A stretch of 64,000 bases of DNA from the NCBI GenBank assembly GCA_033064195.1, contig JARBJD010000009.1:124001-188000 (forward strand). Reading direction: 5' to 3'. The DNA comes from Blattamonas nauphoetae. Lineage: Eukaryota > Preaxostyla > Oxymonadida. Position numbers and translations under genes: made by a program. Shown piece after piece: positions 24,001 through 33,882 of the stretch (positions are counted from its first letter, which is position 1; each line of letters starts with the position of its first letter). The notes beneath the pieces are model-generated. The model was not told the DNA's origin. It was given only the letters and a program-made list of their open reading frames with translations, and made no database searches.

Positions 24001-27000
24001 TGACTCTGTCAATCCTGTCAGGACGGTTGACGATGTGAAGGCGATTGTTGTGTTGATCTCAACTCGGACCTGAACAACCACTGACGACGACTGTGCTGTG
24101 GACAGGCGATCAAGAGCCATCGGTAGTGTCGGACACCAAACTGTCTGGAATCCACAATTTGCGGTGTTGAACCCACTCTCGTCCACTCCAACTGCTCCCA
24201 CGTGTTCCGTCAGATAGAACAGAAGCGACGCTGGCAACTTGATGTCTGCGTGTTGGTCCTCTGTCCACAACCAATCCGCTTTCACATCGCTTCCTTCAAA
24301 CGACCCTTTGAAACGAGCATCCCCAACTTCAATCCACGACGAGAAGTTGAATCCTGTCAGGAACAAGAAACGAGACTTTGAAGAGTCAGCATTCATGCTT
24401 GGTGAAGAAGCAAAGTGGAGGTTGGTGAGAGAGAATGAAGCCACGTTGGAGGAGAGCGTGGACGGGAACGAGACGAAGATCCCGTCTCCACTTCCTTCTG
24501 ACACGTCCACATCCGTCATCCACACATCATCAACTTTCAGTAGCATGTTCCCACTCAGCGCAGAGTGAACACAGCTTCCATTCCCTTCTGAGCGGTGGAT
24601 GTTCGAAAACGAGCACGATTTCAGGTTCAGCTCTCCATTCTGATGATCAAAGAGAGGAGAGTCAGACAGGGAGAACGATGAGAATGAGCACGAGGTGACA
24701 CTGACGGAGCCTGTTTGGTGGATGGAGATGAGTGTGTGCGAGAAGAGTTCGGTGGTCGTTGAGAAGGCGAGGAACACAAAAGAGAGTTTGTTGGATGTCG
24801 ATGTGATTCCTCCATTCGATGCGATTGAAAGCGTCTTTTGCGGCGTGGTCAATCCCGTCACAGTGAGGTCAGCCAGTGAGCTCGTCAGAGTGAAGTCCAG
24901 TGTCGCAGAGTCTTGGATCGAGAGAGAGTTTGGTGACGACGAGATGCGAGAGAGCGAGGTGGACAGCTTCTTGCATGGGGTCGAAGGTTCTCCACATCCA
25001 ATCTCTTCCGATCCTGAAGAACTGCTTGTGAAGATCGATCCAGCCGAGTGAGGCAGCAGATAAACAAGCAGTGTCGATGACGAGAGAGAGGATTCAGACG
25101 GAGAACTGTCACTCCCCCACAGCTTCGAACTGTCGGTCGGCTGCGTCAGACCAGTTGTCGTTGTTTCCCAGTTCAGCGGATCAACCAGCGACGGCAATCC
25201 TGATCCTGAAACGAAAACCCAGTCTCCTTTCGATTCAGATCCACACCAACACGAACCAAACGTCGCCTTGATCACCAGACACGACGATGGCGTGTCTGGA
25301 GCACAAGTCACAGAAATCGCTCCTCCATTCAATGACGAACTGCAGCTCGTGAAAGTCGTGTGGATGATTGACAAGCTTCCTCCTGCAATCTCCACACCAA
25401 GTGCTCCTCCATTCTCCGCGCTTTTCCATCCATCAAAACTCACCGCTTTGTTCTCTTCTCCGATTTTCAGGCTTTGTCCAACCGAAAGAGTGATGGACAT
25501 GCTTCGAGTTCCAGAATTGCTGGCGATTGGAGGATCTTTGCATGTCAGTGATGACGACACAATCGAAGCCGATCCACTTCCAGCAAGCAGGCAAGAGGGT
25601 CTTGTGAATGTCAAGATCGATCCAGTGAGTTCCATAGATCCTCCATTCAACGCGACCAAATTTGTAGTCAAGTCAGATGAGAGTGTTGAGGTTGAGTCTG
25701 TCAGAGCGAGAACTGCTTCAGAAGTCACAGAGATCGGAGGGATCGACGAACAAAATGTGGAAAACGAGCCCTTCAAAGTGGTTCGTCCTCCGGTCAGACG
25801 GAGAAGATGAGACGTTCGAGTTGTCGAAGAGTGAGTGAGAGCGAACTCATTCACAAGCAATGATCCTGCCAAAACAAACAGCATCGGCATCGATGGTGAT
25901 GGTCGAATCACGGAGAGACTTGGGAAGAATTCAACATTTCCTCCATCAACTGAACAAAGTGGGAGGACGAAGTCTGACGAGCTCACTCCGAATGTGCAGG
26001 AGGAGACCACAAGCTTTCCTCCACTCACTGAAAGAGCAGAGGTTGTTCGAGTTCCGACACTACCCGTCACAATGTTCAACGTCGACAACGTCAGAACAGT
26101 GTCTGCAAGCTTCACCTCAAATCCTCCATTGTCTGAGAGTGTAAGTTGTTTCAAAATGTCTCCTTGCAGTGTCCACGTTGAAGCGACTGAAGTCAACAGA
26201 GATGTCTGTGGAAATGCCGAGTCGACCAACACGACACCATTCTTCATTTTGTCCATTGAGTGGGACAGTGATGAGCACGGAAGGACATCCTCCCCACATC
26301 TGCCATCATCTTCGCCGTTTGAGTGGACATGAAGATATCCGGCCTTGAATTCGAACCAGAGGTAGAGTAGAGAGTATCCATCTCCAGACACCTCCTTCCC
26401 CCAAAAATCCTCTTTTTCGGCTTCGGTGAACAGCCTGTTGGTTGGTCGGGTTGGTGTCAGAACTGAAATGGTGTCTTTGGCAATGAACGCTGGTAAGTCT
26501 GCACATTGAACCAACACCAGATGGCCGTGGTCAGTGAGAGTGCAGCTTTCAAATTTGGTAGTTCCTTCCATCTTCAATTCGCCTGTTCCACTGACTGTCA
26601 CGTCAACGATCCCAGATGCTGAAGTCGCTGAGCAGGAGACGAACGATGTGTCAATGATGGAAATAGTCTTCCCCGTTTCCACCGTTCCGGAAAGGACTTT
26701 TGAGTTGGTTGACGAAGAAAAGCTTGAAATGGAGCAGGTATGGAGAACCAACGAACCTGTTCCAGAGAGAATGAACAACGCTTGTTGGACGTTGGCCTCT
26801 GAAGGGGTGAAGGCGAGTAAGGCGAAAGAGAGTTTGTTGGATGTCGATGTGATTCCTCCATTCGATGCGATTGAAAGCGTCTTTTGCGGCGTGGTCAATC
26901 CCGTCACAGTGAGGTCAGCCAGTGAGCTCGTCAGAGTGAAGTCCAGTGTCGCAGAGTCTTGGATCGAGAGAGAGTTTGGTGACGACGAGATGCGAGAGAG

Positions 27001-30000
27001 CGAGGTGGACAGCTTCTTGCATGGGGTCGAAGGTTCTCCACATCCAATCTCTTCCGATCCTGAAGAACTGCTTGTGAAGATCGATCCAGCCGAGTGAGGC
27101 AGCAGATAAACAAGCAGTGTCGATGACGAGAGAGAGGATTCAGACGGAGAACTGTCACTCCCCCACAGCTTCGAACTGTCGGTCGGCTGCGTCAGACCAG
27201 TTGTCGTTGTTTCCCAGTTCGGCGGATCAACCAGCGACGGCAATCCTGATCCTGAAACGAAAACCCAGTCTCCTTTCGATTCAGATCCACACCAACACGA
27301 ATCAAACGTCGCCTTGATCACCAGACACGAGGATGGCGTGTCTGGAGCACAAGTCACAGAAATCGCTCCTCCATTCAATGACGAACTGCAAGAGGTGAAT
27401 TCTGATCCAGTGACAATCAAAGATGAGGATCGACTGACAGTTCCCTTCACCACTCCACCAGACTCAGATGAACTGATCCCAGTGAACGAACACCCCGAGA
27501 CAGAAAGAGATCCACCACTGAGTGTGATGAATGATGAGGAGAACGGGGAAACTGACGATGTGAATGAGAGTGTGGACAGAACAAGTGTGCCTGACGAGAC
27601 TGACAGCCTTCCAGACGCCTTCACTTCGATTGTCGGTTTGGATTGTGTGGCAGATTCAAAGGTGACAGTTTGGGCTGTTTCGAAGGAGAATGATTCAGAG
27701 AGAGTTGCTTCTGTTTCGAAGGAGAGAGTGAGAGACGGCGACGCTGAGGTCTTCACCTGATTGAACGCATTCTGGATCGAGACACACCCAACTCCGAAAT
27801 GGCCACAGTGAGGAATGTCAAATGCATTCGTCCCACCAACCACAGCCTTGTTCTCAAAAGGAACCAGATACACGAGCAGTGTTGAGTCCACTGTGCTGTT
27901 CCCATCCTCACCCCACATCTCTGCTTTGTCTGTCGCTGCTGTGACTGCGGGAAGGACAGATGGATCGACTGTTGTTTCGAAGAATGCGCCCAAAATGAAG
28001 ATGTTCTGTCCTTTCGTCGCTGTGTTCTTTTCGCTGTCTGATCCGAACGATGTTCCACTCAGATCGAACGACCATTCCGTCTCAGAATTTGTCCTGTCCA
28101 GCTCAACAAACAGCGCTCCTCCTCTTCCGCTTGACGAACAGTCTGAGAAATGTGTGGAGACAATCGTGAGTGAGCCTGACAAGCTCAGTTTCGCGTTCAG
28201 TGCTCCTCCATCTCCATCCGATGTACACGACGAGAACGAGTCTGAGCCTCCCTGCTCCCCAATCTGGACCGACTGGCCTTCGGAGATGGTTGTCGAAATG
28301 CACGATCCGCCTCCACTCGACGAGATCGACTCGAACGAGCTGTTCTTCAGAGTCAGAGAGCGAGCAAGCGAGGAGAAGAGGAAGAGGACTGCCGTGTCTG
28401 TGAACGAGAGCGACGAGCACTCAACACGAGTCAGCAACAGTGTTCCTGCTGCAACGGAGAACACTGCTTTCGACAGCTTCACACTCGGCACCACTGTCTG
28501 AACAGAACTGTCGCTCACCGAAACAGTCCCTTCGTCGCTCAGAGTGATCAGGTGAGATGATGCAAACGGAACAAACTGGAGTGACGAGGCGCTCAGCTTT
28601 CCTGTCGTGATGGTGAAGAGTGTTGTGTCCGACCCGGCATCGAGCATCGTGGTTTGTGTGCTTCCTCTTCCTTCCACCACCAGCGATTGATTCTTCATCA
28701 TCAGCTTCGTCTCGTGGTATTCCCCCTCCGCCATCGCAATCTTCCCAACATACCACGGTCCCAGTCTGTTCCCAATCACGTCTGTCATCGTCCGGCACTG
28801 CGATCCAGGAATCCAGCAGAAAAGCGCGTCCTGCCCAGTCTGGTTGTTCACATCGATCACGTCATTCGTTACGATCCACTCTGAGTTTTGGACATTCTTG
28901 ACGGAGAGTGAGGGTTGTCCAGAGGCTGTCCAACAATTGACAAACATCTCGCGGTACGGATACGTGACGGATCCACCATGAAAAGTAATGTCGCTTGCTC
29001 CCGTGATCTGCCCGGTTGTTTCCACATTGTGCTCGAAGAAGCAATCTGTGAATGTTATCGATCCCTGTGGCATGTCAACGAGATTTGCTCCGATGGCAAA
29101 CTGTGCATTCTGATTTGTGCGACCATTCGCAATTTTGAGATGTTCGAAGCGTACTGTCCCACTCAATTGATCCAATGCAAATGCTGCGTTTCCGTTGGCG
29201 ATGAGGTTGAGGAGGAGAACGCTCGTCATCTTCGTTTCACCATTCACATGTTCGAGACGACCTCCAGCTTCGAGGTGTGTTGCGTTCGAATCCTGACATG
29301 TGATGTTTGACAGTGTGGGATCTGTGAGATACATTGCGACAAAACATACACAGTGCATTCCACTGTTCGACTCGAGGGTGAGGTCTTCCAACGTGATTTT
29401 CAGGACTCGGACGGCATTGCCAGAGCGAAGATCGAATCCGCTTCCTCTGTATGATGCATAGCACGACTTGAACGTTGACTTTTTGATGTCGATTGTGACA
29501 GCTGCGGTGGCTGTGGTCAGCACGAACAGACCACCACCGTGAGTGCCTGTGACTGTTTCCGTTGGTTCTGAACGACAGGATTCGAAGCCGCAAGAGGTGA
29601 CGGACAGAGGTGCAGCGTTGTTGTGGAACAAGCCACCGCCAGAGGCACCTGTTCGGCAACCTTTGAAGAGGCAGTTCTGGAAGGAGTTGCCAGCTGTGGA
29701 TGTGGCAACTGTGGAGGGATATTGAGTTGTGTACGAATTGAGCTCTGAATGATAGCTGGCCGTGAACGTCGTGTTGATTGCGTGGATTTCATTCATGTTG
29801 TTCATGTCTCGGAACAGGGCTCCATATAGGTCGTTTTCCACTTGTGACAACGTGTTCCCAGAAATGAGGGTCTTTTGGAGTGTTTGGTGAAGTGGCTGGT
29901 GTCTCGGGCTGCACATGTGTGATACATTCACAAAATGGCACAATGAGAGATCGAGACGGGCAATGCCAGTGCCGGACAGACTTGTTTCGTGAGATCTCCA

Positions 30001-30519
30001 ATTTGTGAACGAGTTCCCAATCAGAAGAAGTGTCATCTTTCCTGACCCACTATTAGCAAGACTGCTCGTGGAAATATCAAAACTGGGTTCAATTTGTGAC
30101 CACATTATCGAAACAATCCCATCGGACTCGAAAAGACTTATTCTTCCATTGAACGCGACAATGCACTTTGTCAGTGAGCAGTAACTATCTGCACTTCCTT
30201 CACAAATTCCGTGTTTTCCTTCCTCGAATGTGAGAGTCCCAAGTGAAAGTGTTGAGTTCTTGATGGAGAAGAGAAATTTGGTCCCCGATTCTCGCAAGAG
30301 TGAAAGCGTGTTTGTCTGTTTTGTTCCGAATATATTCAAGTTCATGGAATCCAAGGTCTGACACGTCTTCATCAGTGTGTGATCGTGTGACAAGAAGACG
30401 GAGAGCTCATTGTTTTCGTTTCGGCTGTCCGTGACTTGGAGGGTGATATTGTCAAACCAATGCGGTTCAACATTTTGGGTACTGCAGTAAGAAATACAGA
30501 GAGCCCAGAGTAGGATCAT
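21085..30519 (-). CDS. Giant secreted parallel beta-helix surface protein with membrane helix and kinase-like tail
   Basis: A single uninterrupted frame of 3144 residues. A short hydrophobic N-terminus (MILLWALCISYC) acts as a signal peptide. Residues of about 50-2700 are Ser/Thr/Gly/Val-rich with recurring beta-helix rungs such as SGSLTIVSTHFSDCSSSGRGGAL, resembling polymorphic-membrane-protein and pectate-lyase-like repeats. Several blocks repeat a GCG...PC..L...L unit. One membrane helix lies at about residues 2810-2832 (IPLIAGIAILILFLIILAVL) followed by a Lys/Arg stop-transfer run. The cytoplasmic tail, about 2900-3130, keeps the late half of a protein kinase fold: RWKAPEA, FSLGLLLWEIETGIVPF, IRQCLELDPKNRPT. 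I find no HRD, DFG or glycine-loop motif, so it is probably a pseudokinase. This layout is common in large families of oxymonad genes. A role in surface recognition or signalling is inferred. Confidence 0.9.
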   Translation of the reverse strand: MILLWALCISYCSTQNVEPHWFDNITLQVTDSRNENNELSVFLSHDHTLMKTCQTLDSMNLNIFGTKQTNTLSLLRESGTKFLFSIKNSTLSLGTLTFEEGKHGICEGSADSYCSLTKCIVAFNGRISLFESDGIVSIMWSQIEPSFDISTSSLANSGSGKMTLLLIGNSFTNWRSHETSLSGTGIARLDLSLCHFVNVSHMCSPRHQPLHQTLQKTLISGNTLSQVENDLYGALFRDMNNMNEIHAINTTFTASYHSELNSYTTQYPSTVATSTAGNSFQNCLFKGCRTGASGGGLFHNNAAPLSVTSCGFESCRSEPTETVTGTHGGGLFVLTTATAAVTIDIKKSTFKSCYASYRGSGFDLRSGNAVRVLKITLEDLTLESNSGMHCVCFVAMYLTDPTLSNITCQDSNATHLEAGGRLEHVNGETKMTSVLLLNLIANGNAAFALDQLSGTVRFEHLKIANGRTNQNAQFAIGANLVDMPQGSITFTDCFFEHNVETTGQITGASDITFHGGSVTYPYREMFVNCWTASGQPSLSVKNVQNSEWIVTNDVIDVNNQTGQDALFCWIPGSQCRTMTDVIGNRLGPWYVGKIAMAEGEYHETKLMMKNQSLVVEGRGSTQTTMLDAGSDTTLFTITTGKLSASSLQFVPFASSHLITLSDEGTVSVSDSSVQTVVPSVKLSKAVFSVAAGTLLLTRVECSSLSFTDTAVLFLFSSLARSLTLKNSSFESISSSGGGSCISTTISEGQSVQIGEQGGSDSFSSCTSDGDGGALNAKLSLSGSLTIVSTHFSDCSSSGRGGALFVELDRTNSETEWSFDLSGTSFGSDSEKNTATKGQNIFILGAFFETTVDPSVLPAVTAATDKAEMWGEDGNSTVDSTLLVYLVPFENKAVVGGTNAFDIPHCGHFGVGCVSIQNAFNQVKTSASPSLTLSFETEATLSESFSFETAQTVTFESATQSKPTIEVKASGRLSVSSGTLVLSTLSFTSSVSPFSSSFITLSGGSLSVSGCSFTGISSSESGGVVKGTVSRSSSLIVTGSEFTSCSSSLNGGAISVTCAPDTPSSCLVIKATFDSCWCGSESKGDWVFVSGSGLPSLVDPPNWETTTTGLTQPTDSSKLWGSDSSPSESSLSSSTLLVYLLPHSAGSIFTSSSSGSEEIGCGEPSTPCKKLSTSLSRISSSPNSLSIQDSATLDFTLTSSLADLTVTGLTTPQKTLSIASNGGITSTSNKLSFALLAFTPSEANVQQALFILSGTGSLVLHTCSISSFSSSTNSKVLSGTVETGKTISIIDTSFVSCSATSASGIVDVTVSGTGELKMEGTTKFESCTLTDHGHLVLVQCADLPAFIAKDTISVLTPTRPTNRLFTEAEKEDFWGKEVSGDGYSLLYLWFEFKAGYLHVHSNGEDDGRCGEDVLPCSSLSHSMDKMKNGVVLVDSAFPQTSLLTSVASTWTLQGDILKQLTLSDNGGFEVKLADTVLTLSTLNIVTGSVGTRTTSALSVSGGKLVVSSCTFGVSSSDFVLPLCSVDGGNVEFFPSLSVIRPSPSMPMLFVLAGSLLVNEFALTHSSTTRTSHLLRLTGGRTTLKGSFSTFCSSIPPISVTSEAVLALTDSTSTLSSDLTTNLVALNGGSMELTGSILTFTRPSCLLAGSGSASIVSSSLTCKDPPIASNSGTRSMSITLSVGQSLKIGEENKAVSFDGWKSAENGGALGVEIAGGSLSIIHTTFTSCSSSLNGGAISVTCAPDTPSSCLVIKATFGSCWCGSESKGDWVFVSGSGLPSLVDPLNWETTTTGLTQPTDSSKLWGSDSSPSESSLSSSTLLVYLLPHSAGSIFTSSSSGSEEIGCGEPSTPCKKLSTSLSRISSSPNSLSIQDSATLDFTLTSSLADLTVTGLTTPQKTLSIASNGGITSTSNKLSFVFLAFSTTTELFSHTLISIHQTGSVSVTSCSFSSFSLSDSPLFDHQNGELNLKSCSFSNIHRSEGNGSCVHSALSGNMLLKVDDVWMTDVDVSEGSGDGIFVSFPSTLSSNVASFSLTNLHFASSPSMNADSSKSRFLFLTGFNFSSWIEVGDARFKGSFEGSDVKADWLWTEDQHADIKLPASLLFYLTEHVGAVGVDESGFNTANCGFQTVWCPTLPMALDRLSTAQSSSVVVQVRVEINTTIAFTSSTVLTGLTESSQLEIGEDALFEVHTANVDLEITSLVFSLPPTLSSTSLFAVTEGSLTLSSVSFVSSDQDNLFSSQLINTAAPLSLTSVNVSSASLSSVALIESWSDVLVAGCRFSSISRSTGLGSVIEANISLSTSLKIVHTTFENCESDSTTNWILLKGQNDITKKNTSWEGTFTLSSPRKGVLVDDLDDHGPYSLLYSFYPADEWLIVSSGDRSEDHRLCGHGNLPCLTIAGSLQKNDIRKLSVRGSCLFGGEVSVKGKGLKVSGVNENEMVMQMDGASRIIQNSEEEYPSPITLSYLLISIDSSTLPADSSLIRLEKGTLDLTSCSFSSKKRISSKMIEMLTGTLKFGSVLLHDLSFSQTPIVLSSMNSVQLNGVTISDCSALSVISAKDSPLINIQKAIVERVKSLSANNETEALCHWTGAVIMLDECHTTVDGSRFADLDEGAFSLVGGSLDVHLSGFEETHDESTFFPSAHRNIHCEQDGNISISSISGGDGSTESPSLWVDSSACLLQKNNQSITAPLFIPTLDTARSGSKRAKSLNKITLVGTMLMPCELFLEVYSVQPNKAETGHVQSINLSSVATNWTETSLTVELNETTDFPNLKSDFEWHARLAFGLGTDKTSSFRVKLSAADDRKAQMKQAMKWMIPLIAGIAILILFLIILAVLLRKRKKDKEQKKAKLSEMGEVNQPIEDIIKYDDGTAEITDQFNRMPFDTPTERQANLIDTKEHFPEGDMNQAKDLAEAIPAKRTDAETVVYARGVDGKEVRVINVKDTLYSRLHEQTEPQAINRTQLQLQLIASLKAIQRHEPDAQILTQLNPHAVFFDAAGVMCLQTHQHPHHCPSEFGAKQEERTEATSNSKVDRWKAPEAADGKDVLDRPQAAIFSLGLLLWEIETGIVPFREVDAINAQRQLGSGQLPPMDKIESDGFAELIRQCLELDPKNRPTLEEVEKALSPPSLHQPSQKLSRKPVPFVNRVEMP
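24778..25344 (-). repeat. Internal duplication, copy A (within surface-protein gene)
   Basis: About 567 bp encoding residues of about 1725-1914. It is almost identical to 26824-27390, exactly 2046 bp (682 codons) away in the same orientation. I count about three base differences by eye. The ends are sharp: similarity stops on both sides. Confidence 0.9.
26824..27390 (-). repeat. Internal duplication, copy B (within surface-protein gene)
   Basis: The partner of 24778-25344, encoding residues of about 1043-1232. Differences seen include a Leu/Pro change in the DP.NWETTTTG stretch and a Gly/Asp change in the TFxSCWCGS stretch. The frame is kept in both copies. Confidence 0.9.
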
Positions 30520-30705
30520 TTGGAGCTCTGAGTCTGGGTGAGTTTCTTTTTGATTCTGATCCAGCCCACGATATGTCTTTATGGAGATTGATGTCCCGTT
30601 TGAGCAGGATTATGTCTGGTTTTTCTCAGGCAATCACCTAAATTTCTCGGTTGGAATCGATCCTACTGACCTGGACGTTCAAAATGACCAAAATCTCTCT
30701 ATTTC

Positions 30706-33700
30706 ATGTTTGACACTTTCTCCTCTCATCAGTCCTTTTTGTTCAACTTCATTCGTCATAAAGATATTGTTTCCCTCGATTTTGACAGTGACCATTGTAA
30801 TTCAATTCTTAAACCACTCCAAAAACTCCTATCATCACTTCCTGTTTGTCTCATTTCAAATCTGATCTCACTCAATCGTTTTTATTGTCACATATCGATT
30901 TTTCTCTCTGAATATCAGACCTCCCGAAACTCTGACCTCACTTTTGTTCACCCATCAATTCTCTTCCGCCCACTCCCATTCAACCATGATGTTGACAGGG
31001 CATGCCGTTCTTCTTCAATGTATTTCTCTTCGTAGAACAAAATTGTCACAGCACTTAGTTCAGAAACGCTTTCTGATGTCCGTGGATGCACATCATCAGA
31101 ATCAATCGGAGAAATGAGGTACTCAACTCTTCTCCGTCTAACTGTGAGTGCCCTCAAAAAACTTTCCGAAAATCAACAAGATGATTCGCACCTCCTTGTG
31201 ATTTTGTTTGTTTCATCCCTTTTTACTGAACAGGTGAAACCCAAAACCAACGATGGAACACTAACACAGCAATTTCCATCAATTTCTGAATGGAAATCAC
31301 AAATCACGCGTTATTGTGATTCCATCTCGAAATTTCACCCTCTCTTTCTGAATTTTCTTTGCTCTGACACAAAACTTAACAAGCAAAGCAAATCGCGCCC
31401 TCTCTCAACTCCATTTCATTCGCTTCTCTCACAACATCTTCCTGTCTCGACAATTCTACTTCAATCAAGTACAACAGATCATGAACGCACAGTTTCTCTG
31501 ATTCATTCACGCAAACCAGACCCTCTGACGATTTCATGCACATTTCCTCAAGCGACAACATTGATTTCATTGTCACCAGATTCAATTCAATTTAAGAAAT
31601 CAAAACCGAAAAAATCTGACACATCTGGCTTTAATCTCTCCCTTGAAATTCCAAACACTTTAACCAATCCTATCGTCACATTTTCGCTCATGTCACAAAA
31701 TGTCATCCCAGACGCAGCTGAAGCGAAGCTCAAAGTACTCTCTGTTTCCCCATCGACACAAAAGAAAGCAAAAAAAGACCAACTCCCGTCTCATCAACTG
31801 TCTTTACTCCCATCAGCGTATCCTCTCATGTCCTCACTCCTCCAATTTGTTTCGAATACTTTTCGAAATTTGGCCAGTATTTTCTCACTAAACCTCCATC
31901 TTTTGAATTCTGAAGGAAATGCACACATTTCTGTAAACAGCACCCACTTTATGTACGAGCCATCACTAAAGGGAAGCTTCATTCTAAAATCACTTCTCTC
32001 CAGTGCTGCTCTGCTGAAGACTGAATACAACAACCTCATTCTAACCATGAAACGACCTCTAACCACTGTTCTCACGAATGGAGTACATAATTTGTCAGAG
32101 GATGCATCTGACCATGTCCATCAGCTTGCCTGGGTCGATTCCACATCGATATTTCAACCAAAAAGCAAAAAATGCCTTTTTTGTTTATTGCGATCACTAT
32201 ATGAATGCATTATCACGTTCCTAACGTCGTTTAGTAACGATTCTGTGATTCCATCCATTCTTGGCACATTTTTCCTTCAATTTGGTGTCTCTCTGAGTGA
32301 AACAAATCCACCATCTGTTGACTCGTCCACATTTCTCATCGATCTGGCAGCATCCCTCAAATCCAAACTGACTATCGCATCATTTGGTGTTCTCGCTGAT
32401 TCCATCATCCAGTTCATCACCTTCTTCAAACAATCCGCAGAGGAGCTCGAAGACGAAACATTTGAAGCCACTGAGATTCTCGAACATGCTGATCAAGATT
32501 TGGCAATCAACTCTGTTCTCCAGCCAGACCAGCTCACAGTGAATGTGAGCGACGTTCCAGATGCTCTCGTCTTTTCCCGTCGAGACATCATCCACTCGCA
32601 TGACGAAAACGCTCCAGAAATAAATGCAGACATTGTTGAGGCCACCATCTCAAAATGGTGTGCAGACAACGAGCGAACTGAGATCCAGGGCGATCTTGTG
32701 AAGGAAGTGATGGACAAATGCCAACAGTGGCTGGATGATAAAGTGGAGCCTGCAGAAGACTACGATTTGAGTGCAAAGAAGGAGAATCGATGTCAAGTGA
32801 CTTTTGAGACGAAAGAGGATGATGAGGAGGAAGAAGAAGAAGAATCCAAAGAGGAAGAAGAGGAGGACTTCAATGAAGGAGAAGGACAAAGCGAAGAAGA
32901 AGAAGACCGTGAAGAGAAGGAAGATAGCGGAAACGGGAACAATGAAGATGGCTTCAGCCACAACTCGGGAGAGAGTGAATCATCTGAAGAGGAAGCGACA
33001 ACCCCAAAAACTCCACTCTCCACCCGCCGCTCACAGACAAGCCACAAGAGTGTGAGGAGTCAGAGGGAGTCAAAACGAGAGAACGACCCCGAAAAAGAGG
33101 ATGACATGAAAGAAATCGAAGGAGACGAGGACGAACCTCAAACACAGCGGCCCCCACCCACTCCCGTCTCGAGGGCAGGAGCCATGGCAGGCCACTCAGA
33201 GTCAGAGCCACAAAAACTGGAGGAACAAGTGGAAGACACAGCTGTTGACGGTGAAGACGTGGGCAAGTCAACCAAAACCCAAGATGGCACGAAAGCGAAC
33301 GAAAAGGAGGAAAAGCAAGGACAACAGAAGACAACTCCACAGACTCGGTCAGTTCAGACAAAGTCGGCCGAGCAGCGGGCGATGAACGAGCAGAAACGAA
33401 AGGAGATGGAAAAAGAGCGGGCTGCCAAAATTCAAGAGCAGATCAGAATCAAGAATCAGGAAAAGGAACAAAGGATGAAGGAAGAAAAACTGAGGAAGGA
33501 AGCAGAGAAGAAGAAAAAGGAAGAGGAGAACAAGCGAAAAGAGGAAGAAGCAAGAAAGAGGAAAAATGATCTTGAAAAACAGAAAAAGGAGCGTTTTCTC
33601 AGCGAATTCAAGCCAAAATCCAACCAACCCAAACACAAACCAAAACTCGATGACAACCAGAAAAATGAGATTCTGAAGATCAGAAAAGAATTCTTAGACA

Positions 33701-33723
33701 CTTTTATCGATGATACTCTTTGA
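30706..33723 (+). CDS. Coiled-coil protein with acidic and basic C-terminal half, function unknown
   Basis: The proposed exons are 30706-30990 and 31036-33723, giving 990 residues. The 45-nt gap starts GTTGAC and ends CGTAG; it holds a single in-frame TAG and keeps phase, so I read it as an intron. The N-terminus is uncertain because a short open frame from ATG 30581 could be an earlier exon. Roughly the first 550 residues look globular and helical with many hydrophobic residues and no known motif. Residues of about 560-650 are very acidic (Glu/Asp/Ser). The final 200 are a Lys/Glu coiled coil (for example RKEAEKKKKEEENKRKEEEA) ending IRKEFLDTFIDDTL. No family is recognised. The neighbouring surface-protein gene is divergent, with under 200 bp between the starts. 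Confidence 0.7.
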
Positions 33724-33882
33724 TTATATTCGTTTTTCTCTTGATTAACACCTCATGACGATTTTGTTCTCACCAATCTGATCACGTTCAAAACAGCATA
33801 AGGCCATGAATACTTGAGATAGTGTGTGAATCGGAGTCAAAATAACGTGGGAAAACATCAATAGAAAACAATGTCGATGAAA

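Noticed and set aside
21223-29725. Many plus-strand open frames opposite the giant surface gene
   Set aside because: They are antisense shadows of a Ser/Gly-rich gene that is itself one unbroken frame. None has domain character.
30581-30865. 94-codon frame from ATG 30581 as first exon of the coiled-coil gene
   Set aside because: The only GTTT donor nearby (25-nt gap) does not restore the downstream frame. Left out of the model.
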